Shown here: piece by piece, positions 19,401 through 26,883 of the stretch
Position numbering within the stretch: position 1 is the first letter of the stretch
Layout of the letters: each line of letters opens with the position of its first letter
From: JAICXG01 sp036494545
Lineage (GTDB): Bacteria; Verrucomicrobiota; Verrucomicrobiia; Chthoniobacterales; UBA10450
Length of the DNA: 64,000 bases
Direction: 5' to 3'
Assembly: GCA_036494545.1 (NCBI GenBank)
Contig: DASXOB010000002.1
Location: forward strand, 124,001 to 188,000
The notes under the pieces: generated by a model
The model's database searches: none
Told to the model about the DNA's origin: nothing
The model's input: the letters and a program-made list of their open reading frames with translations, nothing else
Program-made: the position numbers and the translations under genes

Positions 19401-19745
19401 GGCGACAGTGTGATGATCGGCGGATTCATTGTCGGCGGTGGCGGAACGGGCAGCAGTACCGTGGTGGTGCGTGCGATTGGACCTTCCCTGGCAAGTGTCG
19501 GAGTCAGCGGCGCGCTGGCCAATCCGGCGCTCGAATTGCACAATTCCGACGGAGACATCATCGCGTTCAACGATGATTGGCAGGATACGCAGAAAAGCGA
19601 AATCCAAGCGGACAAGCTCGCGCCGGCAAGTCCGCTTGAATCAGCCATCGAAGCCGAAGCAGTGCCGGGCAATTACACTGCTATTGTTCGCGGCGTGAAC
19701 AATACGACCGGCGTCGGCTTGGTCGAGGTTTATAACCTCCAATAA
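16491..19745 (+). CDS. Large secreted beta-helix protein with two C-terminal repeat domains
   Basis: A 1084-residue protein. ATG 16491 follows TAAGGAAAGG and opens a signal peptide ending near SSLCA. Residues about 40-700 are Gly/Ser/Thr-rich beta repeats (VVNVDGVGTVW, GTMNLTAGAHLV, GTITLTNGATFT) resembling the T5SS/PEP-CTERM-associated repeat of beta-helix adhesins. A putative Ig-like module (KLPAGLTIDMNGIISGTPTG, about 740-825) precedes two C-terminal repeats of about 125 residues starting at about 832 and 961 (NISTR, IGGFI, GPSL, NDDW, PGTYT or PGNYT, GLVE-Y). No beta-barrel translocator or PEP-CTERM anchor is present, so the C-terminal repeats may hold or sort the protein. Likely a surface protein; the function is unproven. 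Confidence 0.82.
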   Translation: MRLTNAVMACVAAALLFILGSSLCADDFSRTANGSFSSTDWYDNTTNMPPPQGPPGGGDTAALNDWSVSANSGSVMTLGGGGTLTVTGSFMAQTAMGFTLAGAGTLNSTNCSFINVSGGNLETQNDTGGMIAVSDGGSEMAVTVADSSNGVVSSGGSLGIVAGAIDLNLTLQSGGMADVTDLVNGQSVTVTIDGSGSLLTVGTFDVAAGFLDITNGGALTATSSMNLDGIGNIGGGGHWSGGGTTVTTTAGSLVIGDFAALPGFSLAVNTGAKVNAGAASIGNSAGGVGVVNVDGVGTVWNETTGGLVVGAAGQGTMNLTAGAHLVCSNALLSVGGESASTGVLTADGAASLVSLTGSAALGVGVESGSTGTITLTNGATFTAAKTFGIGVGGNGTFAARSGSKATSSNTNGFIIGSEVDSYGTLEVFDNGSTFTASGPITVGAAGHGFLSVATGGKLTLPDLTSPDYIPNLTLADEAGSSGEMDVSGATFTSPENVVIGRLGAGTFSATLGATVDIAGFSAPSLTGGQGTITVDGSDWTNSGDGLIGTFNASDPASVLTLQNDSSMSIASFLAINKSGAVVIDKTSRMAVGTGGFGPFGSLQVSTGGVLAGAGNVTGTVIQAAGGKILPGFSPGVITIDGDYTQNAGATYTAEIGGTAPGTGYDQINVSGTATLGGTLNVRFVKGFIPSVGQTFDIVSAKSLSGSFAIISQPGQASVSVAKTASGMTVTVNSVVTGAPVINSPTTVKTAPNEPFRYQISATNNPASFGATKLPAGLTIDMNGIISGTPTGTGASVASISATNGAGTGQADLTIVVDPMFSLAALPASNLLNISTRLDVLTDDNVLIGGFIITGDDPKKVLVRGLGPSLTDQGVSGALSDTVLELHETDGTVITNDDWQTTQKQEIIATGIPPTNPLESAIVATLDPGTYTAILRGKNDGTGIGLVEAYDIDQSADSQLANISTRGLVQTGDSVMIGGFIVGGGGTGSSTVVVRAIGPSLASVGVSGALANPALELHNSDGDIIAFNDDWQDTQKSEIQADKLAPASPLESAIEAEAVPGNYTAIVRGVNNTTGVGLVEVYNLQ

Positions 19746-19800
19746 CGGCCACGGCAAAAATTCCACTGGAAATTAGCCGAGGTCGGTAGTGCATTCTGGG

Positions 19801-20334
19801 ATGGACAAAGGATTAAGACTAGCCGCCGCGGCAATTCTGGCGACGTGTGTTTCGGTTTCAGCGCAGGAACGGACGACCTTGGATTCGACGAACTTTCTCG
19901 ATGCCAATGTTGCTGCGGTCGCACGTCGTGCCGATTCCCAGTCAAATCGTCCGGTGAACTTAGCCAACACCTATGCTGCTCCTGCTCCGCTTAGCCTGAT
20001 CGATAATGACCCCTTTACCTTCATGGAGGCTTTTGCCTGGACCGCGGTGACGCCCGCAGTTGTCCTGTCGCCAGTTTCTGCTCCGAATCCCGTCTCGCTG
20101 ACCGCCCCCCCGCTGGGAATGCAAATGGAAAGACAACCGGTGGCGATACAACCCAAATCTAACTATGCCTGGGGTGAGCTTGGTGGGTTGTACGGAACGA
20201 CCCTTGGTGATAAATCGAGCCTGGAAATCAGGCAGGGCTATCTCATTGGCGGTTTCGGAAACGATAGGACCCAAATTACGGTTGGCGCTTCCTATTCCAA
20301 CTGGAAGGGGTCGCTGCCAGCAAACTTTCGCTAG
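19801..20334 (+). CDS. Small secreted hypothetical protein
   Basis: A 177-residue protein with a signal peptide (MDKGLRLAAAAILATCVSVSA, cut before QERTT). A Pro/Ala-rich middle is followed by a Gly/Tyr-rich beta segment (YAWGELGGLYGTTLGDKSS, then GGFGNDRTQITVGASYSNW) that resembles one or two outer-membrane or Gly-rich strands. It starts 56 bp after the large beta-helix gene in the same direction and may be co-transcribed. I do not recognise a named family. Confidence 0.6.
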   Translation: MDKGLRLAAAAILATCVSVSAQERTTLDSTNFLDANVAAVARRADSQSNRPVNLANTYAAPAPLSLIDNDPFTFMEAFAWTAVTPAVVLSPVSAPNPVSLTAPPLGMQMERQPVAIQPKSNYAWGELGGLYGTTLGDKSSLEIRQGYLIGGFGNDRTQITVGASYSNWKGSLPANFR

Positions 20335-20493
20335 CCTCGGGCATCAAGTTCCGACGGATTTCACTGCCACGATCGAGCCGATTCTACGATCGGTGCGGGT
20401 ATCATTATTGTTACGAATTTCCCGCCGAAACTTTACGTCCATTCATTGCGCCAGATGAGCCGCCGTTTATTCTGACGCTCCCGTTAGGAGACG

Positions 20494-20952
20494 ATGCAGA
20501 CCGGCAACTCAATTATCATGCAGGCGCCGATCCGGACTGTTTTCGAAACAGCGGCCGACCTTGAAGGCTGGCCACACATTCTCCCACACTACCGCTATGT
20601 CCGTTTCCTGGAGCGTGGGCCGGCACTCGCCATCGTGAAAATGGCGGCCACTCGTTCCGGCATTCCGATCTCGTGGACCTCGGAGTTTGTGGTCGATCGG
20701 GAGCGAATGGAACTGCGCTTCTTGCATTTAAAAGCATTTACCCGCGGGATGCACGTCATCTGGACGTTCAGGGAAACGCCCGCCGGCGTGTTGGTGGAGA
20801 TCCTGCACGCTTTGCGTTTTCGTGTGCCACTTCTGGCTTCCTTCGCCGAGCCCATTATTGGCGACTTTTTTATTCATCACGTCGCCGGCCAGACCCTTCG
20901 TGCGATGAAGGCGCACGTGGAGACATCAGGCACAAGAGTTTCGGCAGCCTAA
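20494..20952 (+). CDS. SRPBCC-family (polyketide cyclase/aromatase-like) protein
   Basis: A 152-residue START-like protein: IIMQAPIRTVFETAADLEGWPHILPHYRYVRFLE is the classical N-terminal helix-strand block, and LVEILHALRFRVPLL leads to the long C-terminal helix. Relatives cyclise or dehydrate beta-keto chains, or bind lipids. TTAGGAGACG directly before the ATG acts as ribosome-binding site. It ends 3 bp before the ketosynthase gene, so the two are an operon, which favours a role on an acyl or polyketide chain. Confidence 0.8.
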   Translation: MQTGNSIIMQAPIRTVFETAADLEGWPHILPHYRYVRFLERGPALAIVKMAATRSGIPISWTSEFVVDRERMELRFLHLKAFTRGMHVIWTFRETPAGVLVEILHALRFRVPLLASFAEPIIGDFFIHHVAGQTLRAMKAHVETSGTRVSAA

Positions 20953-20955
20953 GGA

Positions 20956-22209
20956 ATGATCATAAAGCCAGCAAGACGTCGCGCAGTGATTACCGGTCTG
21001 GGCCCGATTACCGCAGTCGGGATTGGGCGCGAGGATTTCTGGAAGGGATTGCGCGCCGAGAAAAGCGGCGTCCGGCGCGTCGAAAGTTTCGATAGCTCGA
21101 TCTTCAACGCCCATTGCGCCGCGGAAATTCCGCAGTGGACTCCGGAGATCTTTTTCCCACCGCATCGCCTCAAGCGGCTTGATCGTTACGCGCAGTTCGC
21201 CGTCGGCTCTGCAAAGCTTGCCCTCGAGGATGCGGGTATCGAATGGTCGCGCGAGAATCCGCAGGAGCGAATCGGTGTAAGCTTCGGTACCGCGCTCGGC
21301 GGAGTCGCGAACGCGGAGTATGAACACGCGCACTTTTTGAAAAAGGGAACGCGCGGAGTGAATCAAACCCTCGCTCTTCAAGTCTTCGGTGGCTCCGCCC
21401 ATACCAACATCGCAATCGAATTTGGCTTTCGCGGTGTCGGCACGACGAATTCGAACAGTTGCGCCAGCGGTACGGTCGCGGTGGGCGAGGCGCTGCGCTA
21501 CATCCGGGATGATTTCGCCGACGTGATTGTTGCCGGTGGCGCGGAAGCCCCGCTCAGCCCCTTAACTTTTGGGGCATTCGCCTTCATCAAGACGATGAGC
21601 CAGTTCACCGACGATCCGACGAAGTCCTGCCGTCCGTTCGATCTTCTGCGCGACGGTTTTGTCATGGGCGAAGGCGCAGCCTCGTTGGTCGTTGAGGAAC
21701 TGGAGCACGCTAGTGCGCGCGGCGCCCACATTTATGCGGAAGTGCTCGGTTACAGCCTCAACAACGATGCCTTTCATATGACCTCACCGCTCCCCAGCGG
21801 AGCCTCCTGCATTCGCGCCATGCGTGAGGCGCTGGCCGACGCCCAGCTTGCGCCTAACGAAATCGATTACATCAACGCTCACGCCAGCTCGACGCAGCTC
21901 AACGACAGCACGGAGACCTTGTCGATCAAGCATGTGTTTGGCGAACACGCGAGTCGGGTTCCGATTAGCGGAACGAAGGCCTACACCGGTCATCCGTTAG
22001 GCGCGACCGGCGCGATCGAAGCCGCTATTTGCTCCCTGGCGATCGAGGGCGGATGGCTACCGCCGACATTGAACCGCGAAAATCCAGACCCGGCTTGCGA
22101 CCTCGATGTCGTCCCACAACGCGGTCGCGAAATGAAAATCAACCGCGTCTTGAGTAATTCATTTGGCTTCGGTGGTATCAACGCCTGCATCGTGCTCGGC
22201 GCGTTGTAA
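20956..22209 (+). CDS. Beta-ketoacyl synthase (KAS II/FabF-like)
   Basis: A 417-residue thiolase-fold condensing enzyme. The N-terminal RRAVITGLGPITAVGIGREDFW, the active-site Cys in TNSNSCASGTVA (FabF usually has a TACATG-type motif), the His in NAHASSTQLND, the Lys/His pair in SGTKAYTGHPLGATGAIEA and the C-terminal SNSFGFGGINACIVL are all present, so it should be active. The altered Cys context and the upstream SRPBCC cyclase point to a specialised fatty-acid, aryl-polyene or polyketide-type pathway rather than housekeeping FabF; no carrier protein or ketoreductase is next to it. Confidence 0.85.
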   Translation: MIIKPARRRAVITGLGPITAVGIGREDFWKGLRAEKSGVRRVESFDSSIFNAHCAAEIPQWTPEIFFPPHRLKRLDRYAQFAVGSAKLALEDAGIEWSRENPQERIGVSFGTALGGVANAEYEHAHFLKKGTRGVNQTLALQVFGGSAHTNIAIEFGFRGVGTTNSNSCASGTVAVGEALRYIRDDFADVIVAGGAEAPLSPLTFGAFAFIKTMSQFTDDPTKSCRPFDLLRDGFVMGEGAASLVVEELEHASARGAHIYAEVLGYSLNNDAFHMTSPLPSGASCIRAMREALADAQLAPNEIDYINAHASSTQLNDSTETLSIKHVFGEHASRVPISGTKAYTGHPLGATGAIEAAICSLAIEGGWLPPTLNRENPDPACDLDVVPQRGREMKINRVLSNSFGFGGINACIVLGAL

Positions 22210-22323
22210 AGCGCTCCTCCTACGGAGCCGTCGTCCGGCAATCTGGATTAGACCAGGCGAAACGACCGCTCCAGAATCCCGCTCGTCGTTGACGTCGCCC
22301 GTGCGCGCTCCTAACATGCGCGC

Positions 22324-23028
22324 GTGCAAGCCGAGTTGGAGCAACTGCTCATCCTGCAGGATCGCGCCCAAAAAATCCGACAAGTCGAAGCCGAACTGCG
22401 CAACATGCCGCTGGAGCGAAAGTCGCTCGATGAGCAATCCGCCGCTGCCTCCGCCAAGTTTGAGGCTTTGAAAGATCGTGCCAGGCACGTCGAAGTGGAG
22501 CGCAAAAAATTGGAGCTCGATGTGGGCATTCGTAACGAGAGCATCGCGCGTCTGCGGACCCAGCAATTTGAGACGCGCAAGAACGATGAATTTTCCGCCA
22601 TGGGCCGCGAAATCGAGCGTTATCAGCAGGAGATCACAAAGCTGGAGGATGAAGAGCTGGAGTTGATGGAGCAGGCGGACCAACTCAAAGCGCAGGTGGG
22701 CGCGGAGGAAAAGCAGACCGCCGCCGTGAAAGAGGCGCTTAGCCGGCAGGTCACCGATCTGGATTCGAAGGAGAAAACACTCACGAGTCGGCTGGAGGAG
22801 TTGAGAAAAGAGCGCGAAGAATTAGCGACAAAAGTCGATGAGGATTTGCTTGATCGCTTCAATCGTCTCTTCGCCAGCAAGGGCGATGCTGCGGTCGTTG
22901 CTCTCGAACACGATTTTTGCGCCGGCTGCCACATGAAGGTAACAACCGCGACGGCCGCAAGGGTCAAGGCTGACAGGGAAATTGTGAGCTGCGAGCAATG
23001 CGGGCGAATTCTTTACGCTGCGGAATGA
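22324..23028 (+). CDS. CdsZ-like coiled-coil C4 zinc-ribbon protein
   Basis: A 234-residue protein from GTG 22324. Residues 1-180 form one long coiled coil rich in Glu, Lys, Arg and Leu. The C-terminus is a C4 zinc ribbon, CAGCHMK then CEQCGRILY (zf-RING_7 family). Relatives in Chlamydiae (CdsZ) and other bacteria are thought to bind nucleic acid or act in ribosome-related or regulatory complexes. No ATG in frame precedes the coiled coil. Convergent with ychF. Confidence 0.82.
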   Translation: MQAELEQLLILQDRAQKIRQVEAELRNMPLERKSLDEQSAAASAKFEALKDRARHVEVERKKLELDVGIRNESIARLRTQQFETRKNDEFSAMGREIERYQQEITKLEDEELELMEQADQLKAQVGAEEKQTAAVKEALSRQVTDLDSKEKTLTSRLEELRKEREELATKVDEDLLDRFNRLFASKGDAAVVALEHDFCAGCHMKVTTATAARVKADREIVSCEQCGRILYAAE

Positions 23029-23095
23029 CCTTTGGAGTCTTAACGGGCTTGTGGCGTTGATTGGGTTTCTTGGTTCCGATAAAATCGTCTGCCTA

Positions 23096-24196
23096 TTAGA
23101 CATTGAATCGAAACTCGACCACGTCACCGTCCTTGACGAGATAGTCCTTTCCTTCGATCCGGAGTCTTCCTGCTTCGCGCGCTTTGGCGAAACTGCCTAG
23201 CGAGACGAGATCGTCGTAATGCACCGTCTCCGCCGCGATGAATCCGCGCTCGAAGTCGGAATGAATGACGCCCGCTGCTGCTGGTGCCTTGTCTCCTGCG
23301 TGAATCGTCCAGGCGCGCGTCTCCTTTTCGCCGGTCGTGAGGTAAGTGCGCAAGCCTAACAAATGATAGACCGCGCGAATCAGCGCGCCGACGCCGCTGC
23401 TCTCGACGCCGAGATCGCGCAAATATTCCTGCGCTTCGTTCTCCGAAAGATCGACCAGCTCACTCTCGATCTGCGCGCTGATTACGACCGCTTCCGTCGC
23501 GAAATGATTACGCGCGTATTCTTCTACCGCGCGAACATGCGGCGAACGCGGTTCGCTCAGCTCGCTCTCCGCCACGTTACACGCGAAGAGGGTTGGCTTC
23601 GCCGTGAGAAGGAAAAAATCGCGGGCAATGACTTTCTCTTCATCGCTCAAATTCGATGTTGTCGCCGGTTTTCCCGCATCGAGATGCGGCAGCAACTTCT
23701 CAATGACCGCAGTCTCCGCCTTGGCAGTTTTTGATCCGGCGCGGACTTCCTTTTGCAAACGATCATGCCGCTTGCCTAACGACGCCAGGTCGGCCAGGAC
23801 CAGCTCGGTGTTGATTACCTCGATATCGCGCACCGGATCGATGGAGCCGCTGACGTGGTGAATATCGCCGCTCTCGAAACATCGTACCACCTGCACGATG
23901 GCATTCACTTCGCGAATGTGGCTGAGGAATTGATTACCCAGTCCTTCGCCTGCGCTGGCACCTTTCACCAGCCCGGCGATGTCGACAAATTCAATCGCGG
24001 CTGGAATGATTTTTTGCGAATGCGACATCTTCGCCAGAACTTCGAGTCGCGGATCTGGAACGGTAACGATGCCGAGATTTGGGTCGATTGTGCAGAAGGG
24101 GTAATTGGCCGCCTGCGCTTTGCGCGTTCGGGTAACGGCGTTGAAAAGGGTTGATTTCCCAACGTTAGGCAATCCGATAATTCCGGCACTGAGCAT
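23096..24196 (-). CDS. ychF: Redox-regulated ATPase YchF (Obg-family)
   Basis: A 366-residue translation-associated NTPase. ATG 24196 gives the standard MLSAGIIGLPNVGKSTLFNA (P-loop); IEFVDIAGLVKGASAGEGLGNQFL (switch II) and a C-terminal TGS domain ending YLVKDGDVVEFRFNV follow. A longer in-frame start upstream would read through the truncated tRNA repeat at 24283-24328 and is not real. Before the element inserted, ychF must have lain about 90 bp downstream of tRNA-Pro on the same strand. Confidence 0.96.
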   Translation of the reverse strand: MLSAGIIGLPNVGKSTLFNAVTRTRKAQAANYPFCTIDPNLGIVTVPDPRLEVLAKMSHSQKIIPAAIEFVDIAGLVKGASAGEGLGNQFLSHIREVNAIVQVVRCFESGDIHHVSGSIDPVRDIEVINTELVLADLASLGKRHDRLQKEVRAGSKTAKAETAVIEKLLPHLDAGKPATTSNLSDEEKVIARDFFLLTAKPTLFACNVAESELSEPRSPHVRAVEEYARNHFATEAVVISAQIESELVDLSENEAQEYLRDLGVESSGVGALIRAVYHLLGLRTYLTTGEKETRAWTIHAGDKAPAAAGVIHSDFERGFIAAETVHYDDLVSLGSFAKAREAGRLRIEGKDYLVKDGDVVEFRFNV

Positions 24197-24282
24197 AGAG
24201 AGAAGCAAAAAGGCTGACGATGGACGGTGTAGGAATGGCTGGCAGGGTTCATTCTTCCCGCCTTCCTCCTCACCCGTAAACG

Positions 24283-24328
24283 TCGGGCCGGCGAGATTCG
24301 AACTCGCGACCTCTTGAACCCCATTCAA
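24283..24328 (-). repeat. attL: displaced 3' part of tRNA-Pro
   Basis: These 46 bp are identical to 37938-37983. On the minus strand they hold the anticodon arm from its second base, the variable loop, the T-arm and the 3' acceptor strand of tRNA-Pro, but not the 5' half, so no tRNA is made here. Identity stops on both sides (24282 G vs 37937 A; 24329 T vs 37984 G). Confidence 0.93.
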
Positions 24329-24411
24329 TCACGGCGCACTTGGGAAAAGCGTATTTTCATAGGTAAAATGACTGACGATGGTTTTCGATAGTTCTTGCAA
24401 GACCGTTTTTT

Positions 24412-24430
24412 AAGGGCACCATAGGGCACC
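24412..24430 (+). repeat. Candidate integrase arm-type site, left
   Basis: Two direct GGGCAC(C) copies 11 bp apart (AAGGGCACCATAGGGCACC), directly before the integrase start. A near-identical pair lies at 37851-37869 just inside the other end. Short direct repeats near both ends of an integrated element are typical arm-type binding sites of tyrosine integrases; binding itself is not shown. Confidence 0.5.
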
Positions 24431-24432
24431 GA

Positions 24433-25575
24433 TTGAAAGCAGCTCGATTTAAAGCGGTGAAGACTTCCAAAGGGTGGAGGTTGAATGTTCCTGCCGCCTT
24501 GTCAACTAGCGGAAAGCGGTCCCGGCGGTTCTTCAGAAGCCGAGAGGAGGCTGATGCAGACGCAGCCAGGCTTCGGACGCAATTTCTCCAGCACGGCACC
24601 GGTTCGCGGATTTTACCGCCAGCGCAAGCCGACGCCGCCCTCCGCGCGTTCAGATTATTGGGTGAAGATGCCGCGCCGGAAAAATTGTTGAATGCCGTGC
24701 GCGAATACTTGAGCAGTCGCCAGTCGCGATTGGCCAGCGTCACTTTCGAGGATGCCTTTCAACAATTCGCAAACAGCCATCGGCGAAGTGGATCTTACGT
24801 CCGATCGCTTCGACAGTTCCGAGCCCGTCTTAGCGCGCTGCATGGCCGGCTTCTGTGCGACATCACCGCAAGGGATATCGAATCGGCCATGGCCGATTTT
24901 CCCCCAACAGTGTTCAATTACGGGCTCCGAATCCTCGGGGGACTTTTCAACTTCGGACGGAAACGAGACTTTTGCGCGGAAAATCCGATTACGAAGCTGG
25001 ATGCAAAGAAGCTTCCACCAAAGGAAATCGAAATTTACTTACCCGCGGAAGCCGCCGCACTCTTGAGTGCCGCGGAGCCCTCGCTGGTTCCGTGGTTGAG
25101 TTCATGCATGTTCGCCGGGTTGCGAGCGAGCGAGGCTCGCAAGTTGACTTGGGGCGACTTCGATTTTGTTGAAAACTTCATTCGCGTTCGTGCGGCCGTG
25201 TCCAAGACGCGTCGGCCACGCGCCATTCCTCTGGAAGCTTGTTTGCTCGAGTGGTTGCTCCCTTATCGGCGCCAGGATTCAGCGATGATTGCGCCGCAGG
25301 GTATGAATGCGCTTCGGAGACAGCTTCGGGCTGCGCACCAGGTCTCCGGCGTCAGACTGATTAAACACGGTCCGCGCCACAGCTACGCAAGCTATTTGCT
25401 GGCACGAGACGGCAGCGTGGACGCGCTTTTGCTCAACATGGGGCACGAAGATGCAGCGACCACATTCCGGCATTACCACAGGGTCGCCAGTCAACGGGCA
25501 GCAAAGACGTTCTGGAGTATTCTGCCGCCTACTAGCGAAGGTAGCGGAAAAATCGTCGGGATGGCGGCCGCCTAA
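24433..25575 (+). CDS. int: Tyrosine recombinase/integrase of the tRNA-Pro element
   Basis: A 380-residue site-specific recombinase from TTG 24433 (no better start). The N-terminal part (1-85) is a short arm-type DNA-binding region rich in Arg/Lys, followed by a SAM-like core-binding domain (FEDAFQQFANSHRRSGSYVRSLRQF) and the catalytic domain. Catalytic residues: Arg in FAGLRASEARKLTWGDFD, HxxR in LIKHGPRHSYASY, His in LNMGHEDAATT, Tyr in FRHYHRV. It lies 105 bp inside attL and should carry out integration and excision at the tRNA-Pro 46-bp site. Convergent with, and overlapping by 4 bp, the repressor gene. Confidence 0.92.
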   Translation: MKAARFKAVKTSKGWRLNVPAALSTSGKRSRRFFRSREEADADAARLRTQFLQHGTGSRILPPAQADAALRAFRLLGEDAAPEKLLNAVREYLSSRQSRLASVTFEDAFQQFANSHRRSGSYVRSLRQFRARLSALHGRLLCDITARDIESAMADFPPTVFNYGLRILGGLFNFGRKRDFCAENPITKLDAKKLPPKEIEIYLPAEAAALLSAAEPSLVPWLSSCMFAGLRASEARKLTWGDFDFVENFIRVRAAVSKTRRPRAIPLEACLLEWLLPYRRQDSAMIAPQGMNALRRQLRAAHQVSGVRLIKHGPRHSYASYLLARDGSVDALLLNMGHEDAATTFRHYHRVASQRAAKTFWSILPPTSEGSGKIVGMAAA

Positions 25576-26378
25576 CCCCCCCTGTGACCCTGTCTGCGTG
25601 CAGGGCTCCGGATTGCGTTGCGGCGTCCACGCCCCGCCAAAGGCTTGATGCGATCCTCGCCTTGCAACCAAAAATGCGCCCCAAGCAAATCAGCGAATGA
25701 CGGCCATTCGTTTCTTAGAAGTTCGATGACCGGAGGCCAGTCGGTGCGCTTTGCCCGGAGTTCGTTGATTGTCTTACGCAATCCAAATAATTCCACCGCT
25801 TTCTCAATCCAATTGGAAAGCTGCAGAGCCGCGGCGAGATAGCTGCCTTTTTGTCGGGCTGCATCGCGAAGCAGACTGAGTTTGACGACGAGTACCTCTT
25901 CGATCGATTGATGAGCTTCCGATTGACTGAGGGTTGCGTATTGCTGCCACAACTCTATGGAGATCTTGAGTCGTTCGTTCTTGTCTCGAATCTTTTGTAA
26001 ACGCGTGATTTTCCGATTAAGGGCAACGGCCGAATCGATAGCGTTCAGCATTGATTCCGCTATTTCCTCGTCAGATGCAGAGTCGCCTGGGCCATCGCCC
26101 AAATCGGGGTCCCGGTATGTAAAATTAAACCTGTCTGTATCCAGCAGCGAGATCGGCCAACCGGCCTCTTGTCGCAGCGAATCCGGATCTATACCGAATC
26201 GCAGCATGATCTCGTCTAGCAACCAATCAGGAATCGGCCTCCCCGCTTCGAAGTCTTGGATGTAACGCGCTGAAATTCCTAACATTTTCGCAAACTCCTT
26301 CTGCGACGATTTGTTTAGGGCATCGCGCAATCTGTGAAGCGGGTGAATGACTCTCGGCGGTCTAGGCACGTAGCACAT
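25572..26378 (-). CDS. XRE-family repressor-like regulator
   Basis: A 268-residue protein with an N-terminal helix-turn-helix (RLRDALNKSSQKEFAKMLGI then SARYIQDFEAGRPIPDWLL, about residues 15-55) and a long helical C-terminal part, probably for oligomerisation or signal sensing. Start ATG 26378 is chosen; TTG 26402 and TTG 26330 are also possible. It is divergent from the AlpA/Xis-like gene, the arrangement of the master repressor (Stl-like) in satellites. A 24-bp sequence overlapping its own start (26364-26387) recurs at 27717-27740 and is the likely operator, so autoregulation is expected. Confidence 0.75.
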   Translation of the reverse strand: MCYVPRPPRVIHPLHRLRDALNKSSQKEFAKMLGISARYIQDFEAGRPIPDWLLDEIMLRFGIDPDSLRQEAGWPISLLDTDRFNFTYRDPDLGDGPGDSASDEEIAESMLNAIDSAVALNRKITRLQKIRDKNERLKISIELWQQYATLSQSEAHQSIEEVLVVKLSLLRDAARQKGSYLAAALQLSNWIEKAVELFGLRKTINELRAKRTDWPPVIELLRNEWPSFADLLGAHFWLQGEDRIKPLAGRGRRNAIRSPARRQGHRGG

Positions 26379-26400
26379 TAGCGTGTGTTTATCGTTAATC
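26364..26400. promoter_or_regulatory. Operator copy 1 between repressor and activator genes
   Basis: A 24-bp block (26364-26387; core CACGTAGCACATTAGCGTGT with facing CAC and GTG halves) differs at only two positions from 27717-27740. Just beyond it, TTAATCAA (about 26394-26401) parallels the TTGATCAA palindromes at the second copy. It lies over the repressor start codon and 50-90 bp before the activator gene, the usual place for a repressor-controlled divergent promoter. Confidence 0.6.
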
Positions 26401-26452
26401 AAATGCGCATTCCATATTGAGCGATGAGTCGTCGTGCGTAGATATGGTGGCC

Positions 26453-26656
26453 ATGAAAGACGAAGCCAAACTCGTAACTACCAAAGAATTGGCGGAAGAA
26501 TACCGGCAGCCGGTGTCGACAATTCAACGTTGGGCTCGGAGTAGACTTATTCCCTCGATACGACTCGGCCATCGTAAGCAACTGTTCGATCCCGAAGCGG
26601 TGCGTCGCGCATTACTCAAACGGACGATCAAAGAGCGCGAGCTGACTCCGGCCTAG
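26453..26656 (+). CDS. AlpA/excisionase-like small helix-turn-helix protein
   Basis: A 67-residue protein from ATG 26453 (GGTGG 5 nt upstream; ATG 26444 is possible). KLVTTKELAEEYRQPVSTIQ and RWARSRLIPSIRLGHRKQLF form a MerR/HTH_17 winged helix as in excisionases and AlpA activators. Divergent from the XRE repressor and first in the element's forward transcript, it probably acts as the activator of excision and replication genes or as the directionality factor. Confidence 0.75.
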   Translation: MKDEAKLVTTKELAEEYRQPVSTIQRWARSRLIPSIRLGHRKQLFDPEAVRRALLKRTIKERELTPA

Positions 26657-26684
26657 GACAAGCAATGAGTGTCCCACATGCCTT

Positions 26685-26766
26685 TTGCGTAGCGTCTTGT
26701 GCAGGTGTGTCCTTTCCCTTCACGAAATGTTGTTCGCGTGAAGGTTCCTGCCAGGGCGCTACGCAA
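26685..26766. other. Three-stem imperfect cruciform / structured RNA candidate
   Basis: Nested inverted repeats: TTGCGTAGCG (26685-26694) with CGCTACGCAA (26757-26766), 10 perfect pairs; GCAGG (26701-26705) with CCTGC (26747-26751); CCTTCACG (26717-26724) with CGTGAAGG (26737-26744), 8 perfect pairs around a 12-nt loop. No reading frame covers it. It lies between the activator and the replication-like gene, so a replication origin, a transfer origin or a structured regulatory RNA are all possible. Confidence 0.65.
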
Positions 26767-26815
26767 TCAAATCTACCGATTGAATCAATGACGACGGCGA
26801 CGACCGCCTAGCAAA

Positions 26816-26873
26816 TTCCCGCTAACGGGAAAGAAAAATGCCGGAGCGCTGTTTCGCGACGAACGCCCCGGCA
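26816..26873. promoter_or_regulatory. Two hairpins in the leader of the replication-like gene
   Basis: TTCCCG-CTAA-CGGGAA (26816-26831) is a perfect 6-bp stem with a 4-nt loop. Next, TGCCGGAGCG (26839-26848) pairs with CGCCCCGGCA (26864-26873) apart from one internal mismatch. The second ends 10 bp before GTG 26884 and would sit over the ribosome-binding site, so it could control translation of that gene, or belong to an origin together with 26685-26766. Confidence 0.5.
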
Positions 26874-26883
26874 AAGATGAACT

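Noticed and set aside
24197..24328. Longer N-terminus of YchF reading through the attL repeat
   Set aside because: The extra 44 residues come from tRNA sequence, while ATG 24196 gives the conserved YchF start.
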